From Allomuricauda sp. (GTDB lineage: Bacteria > Bacteroidota > Bacteroidia > Flavobacteriales > Flavobacteriaceae), in the NCBI GenBank assembly GCA_028289745.1, contig JANQOD010000098.1, positions 1-7,561 on the forward strand: a stretch of 7,561 nt of DNA. Reading direction: 5' to 3'. The notes below the pieces were generated by a model that saw nothing but the letters and a program-made list of their open reading frames with translations, was not told the DNA's origin and did not search any database. Positions 6,980 through 7,561 of the stretch are shown here, in pieces (the stretch's first letter is position 1; the number at the start of each line of letters is the position of its first letter). The position numbers and the translations under genes are program-made.

Positions 6980-7561
6980 CTACTCATTTTCTTCGATATC
7001 ATCTTCAAATTTAGTGTCGGCCATTCTGGTCTTATCAAAATCAAGGGTCTTGAATTTCGAGTTGAAGTCACGCTCATCGGTATCGAACACCAAGAATTGG
7101 TTCTTATCCATCATTTCCAAGCCCTTGAACGAATCGAACCGGTTGTTCTGTATCTGTAGTATCTTCAAACTCTCCAATTGCGCAAACCCATCGGGAATTT
7201 CACCGCCCAATTGATTATTGGCCAGTACCAGTTCTTTTAGCTTCACCAATCTGCCCATCTCTTCAGGGATACCCCCTTCCAAATTGTTCTCGAACAGCCC
7301 AAGTACCTCCAACTGGGTCAAATCGCCTATTGATTCCGGGATCAGGCCCTTCAAATTATTGCTCGAAAGGTTCAAGATTTTCAATCGTTTCATCTCACCA
7401 AAACCTACAGGGATCGGGCCACTTAAAAAGTTATTGAACATCGAGAATTCTTCAAGGTTCCTCAGGTTTCCTATTTCTTCGGGAAGCGCTCCTTTGATCC
7501 GGTTCATCTCTAACTTCAAAACCTTTAGGTTCTCTAACCTAACGATATCTTTTGGCAACAC
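6980..7561 (-). CDS. Leucine-rich-repeat protein (5' end outside the window)
   Basis: The last 193 codons are visible, ending at a TAG (6980-6982). The frame is open through the right edge. The GTG at 7561 falls inside a repeat, so it is not a credible start. Five consecutive repeats of exactly 24 residues (visible residues 12-131) follow LxxLxLxxNxLxGxIPxxxGxLxx, the pattern known as plant-specific type, common in plant receptor kinases and also found in flavobacteria. Partial repeats flank the block (1-11, and 132 to about 150). The tail (about 150-193) is polar, rich in Asp, Lys and Phe, and ends in an acidic stretch. No type IX secretion C-terminal domain or membrane anchor is seen in the visible part. 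LRR solenoids usually bind proteins or surface ligands; no specific function can be given. A secretion signal, if any, would lie outside the window. A terminator follows, so it is transcribed separately from the efflux genes. Confidence 0.9.
   Translation of the reverse strand: MLPKDIVRLENLKVLKLEMNRIKGALPEEIGNLRNLEEFSMFNNFLSGPIPVGFGEMKRLKILNLSSNNLKGLIPESIGDLTQLEVLGLFENNLEGGIPEEMGRLVKLKELVLANNQLGGEIPDGFAQLESLKILQIQNNRFDSFKGLEMMDKNQFLVFDTDERDFNSKFKTLDFDKTRMADTKFEDDIEENE

Noticed and set aside
7559..7561. GTG at the right edge as a start codon for the LRR gene
   Set aside because: It falls within a leucine-rich repeat (LPKDIVRLENL), and the frame is open to the edge. The true start is almost certainly outside the window.

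Overview
The window looks like part of a chromosome from a member of the Bacteroidota, most likely a marine Flavobacteriaceae species. I infer this from moderate-to-low G+C, gene starts without strong Shine-Dalgarno sequences, a match to the Bacteroidota -7 promoter element TAnnTTTG, and the style of the proteins (leucine-rich repeats of the GxIP type, and a flavobacterial-looking RND efflux set). I cannot name the genus from sequence alone.

Every gene I can support lies on the minus strand, so transcription runs from high to low coordinates. At the right edge is the 3' part of a leucine-rich-repeat protein (6980-7561), followed by a clear intrinsic terminator (6927-6952). A 145-base gap (6835-6979) holds this terminator and a probable promoter for the next block. 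Then come five tightly packed genes: a membrane fusion protein (5701-6834), an RND inner-membrane pump (2414-5704), a TolC-like outer-membrane channel (1023-2417), a 60-residue CPXCG zinc-ribbon protein (835-1017), and an MFS drug:H+ antiporter cut by the left edge (1-804). The first three overlap by 4 bases at each junction (ATGA), and the remaining gaps are 5 and 30 bases, so a single transcription unit is likely.

The first three genes make a complete tripartite envelope efflux machine: the RND pump takes up substrate in the inner membrane or periplasm, the fusion protein bridges the periplasm, and the TolC-like channel opens to the outside. The MFS antiporter downstream could move drugs from cytoplasm to periplasm and feed the RND pump, but that is inference. 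No regulator gene is visible. No mobile element, CRISPR array, tRNA, rRNA or integration scar was seen. I found no convincing new system. The points most worth a second look are the altered TM10 proton-relay residues of the pump, the unusual hairpin of its fusion protein, an acidic duplicated loop in the outer-membrane channel, and the zinc-ribbon gene embedded in an efflux operon.
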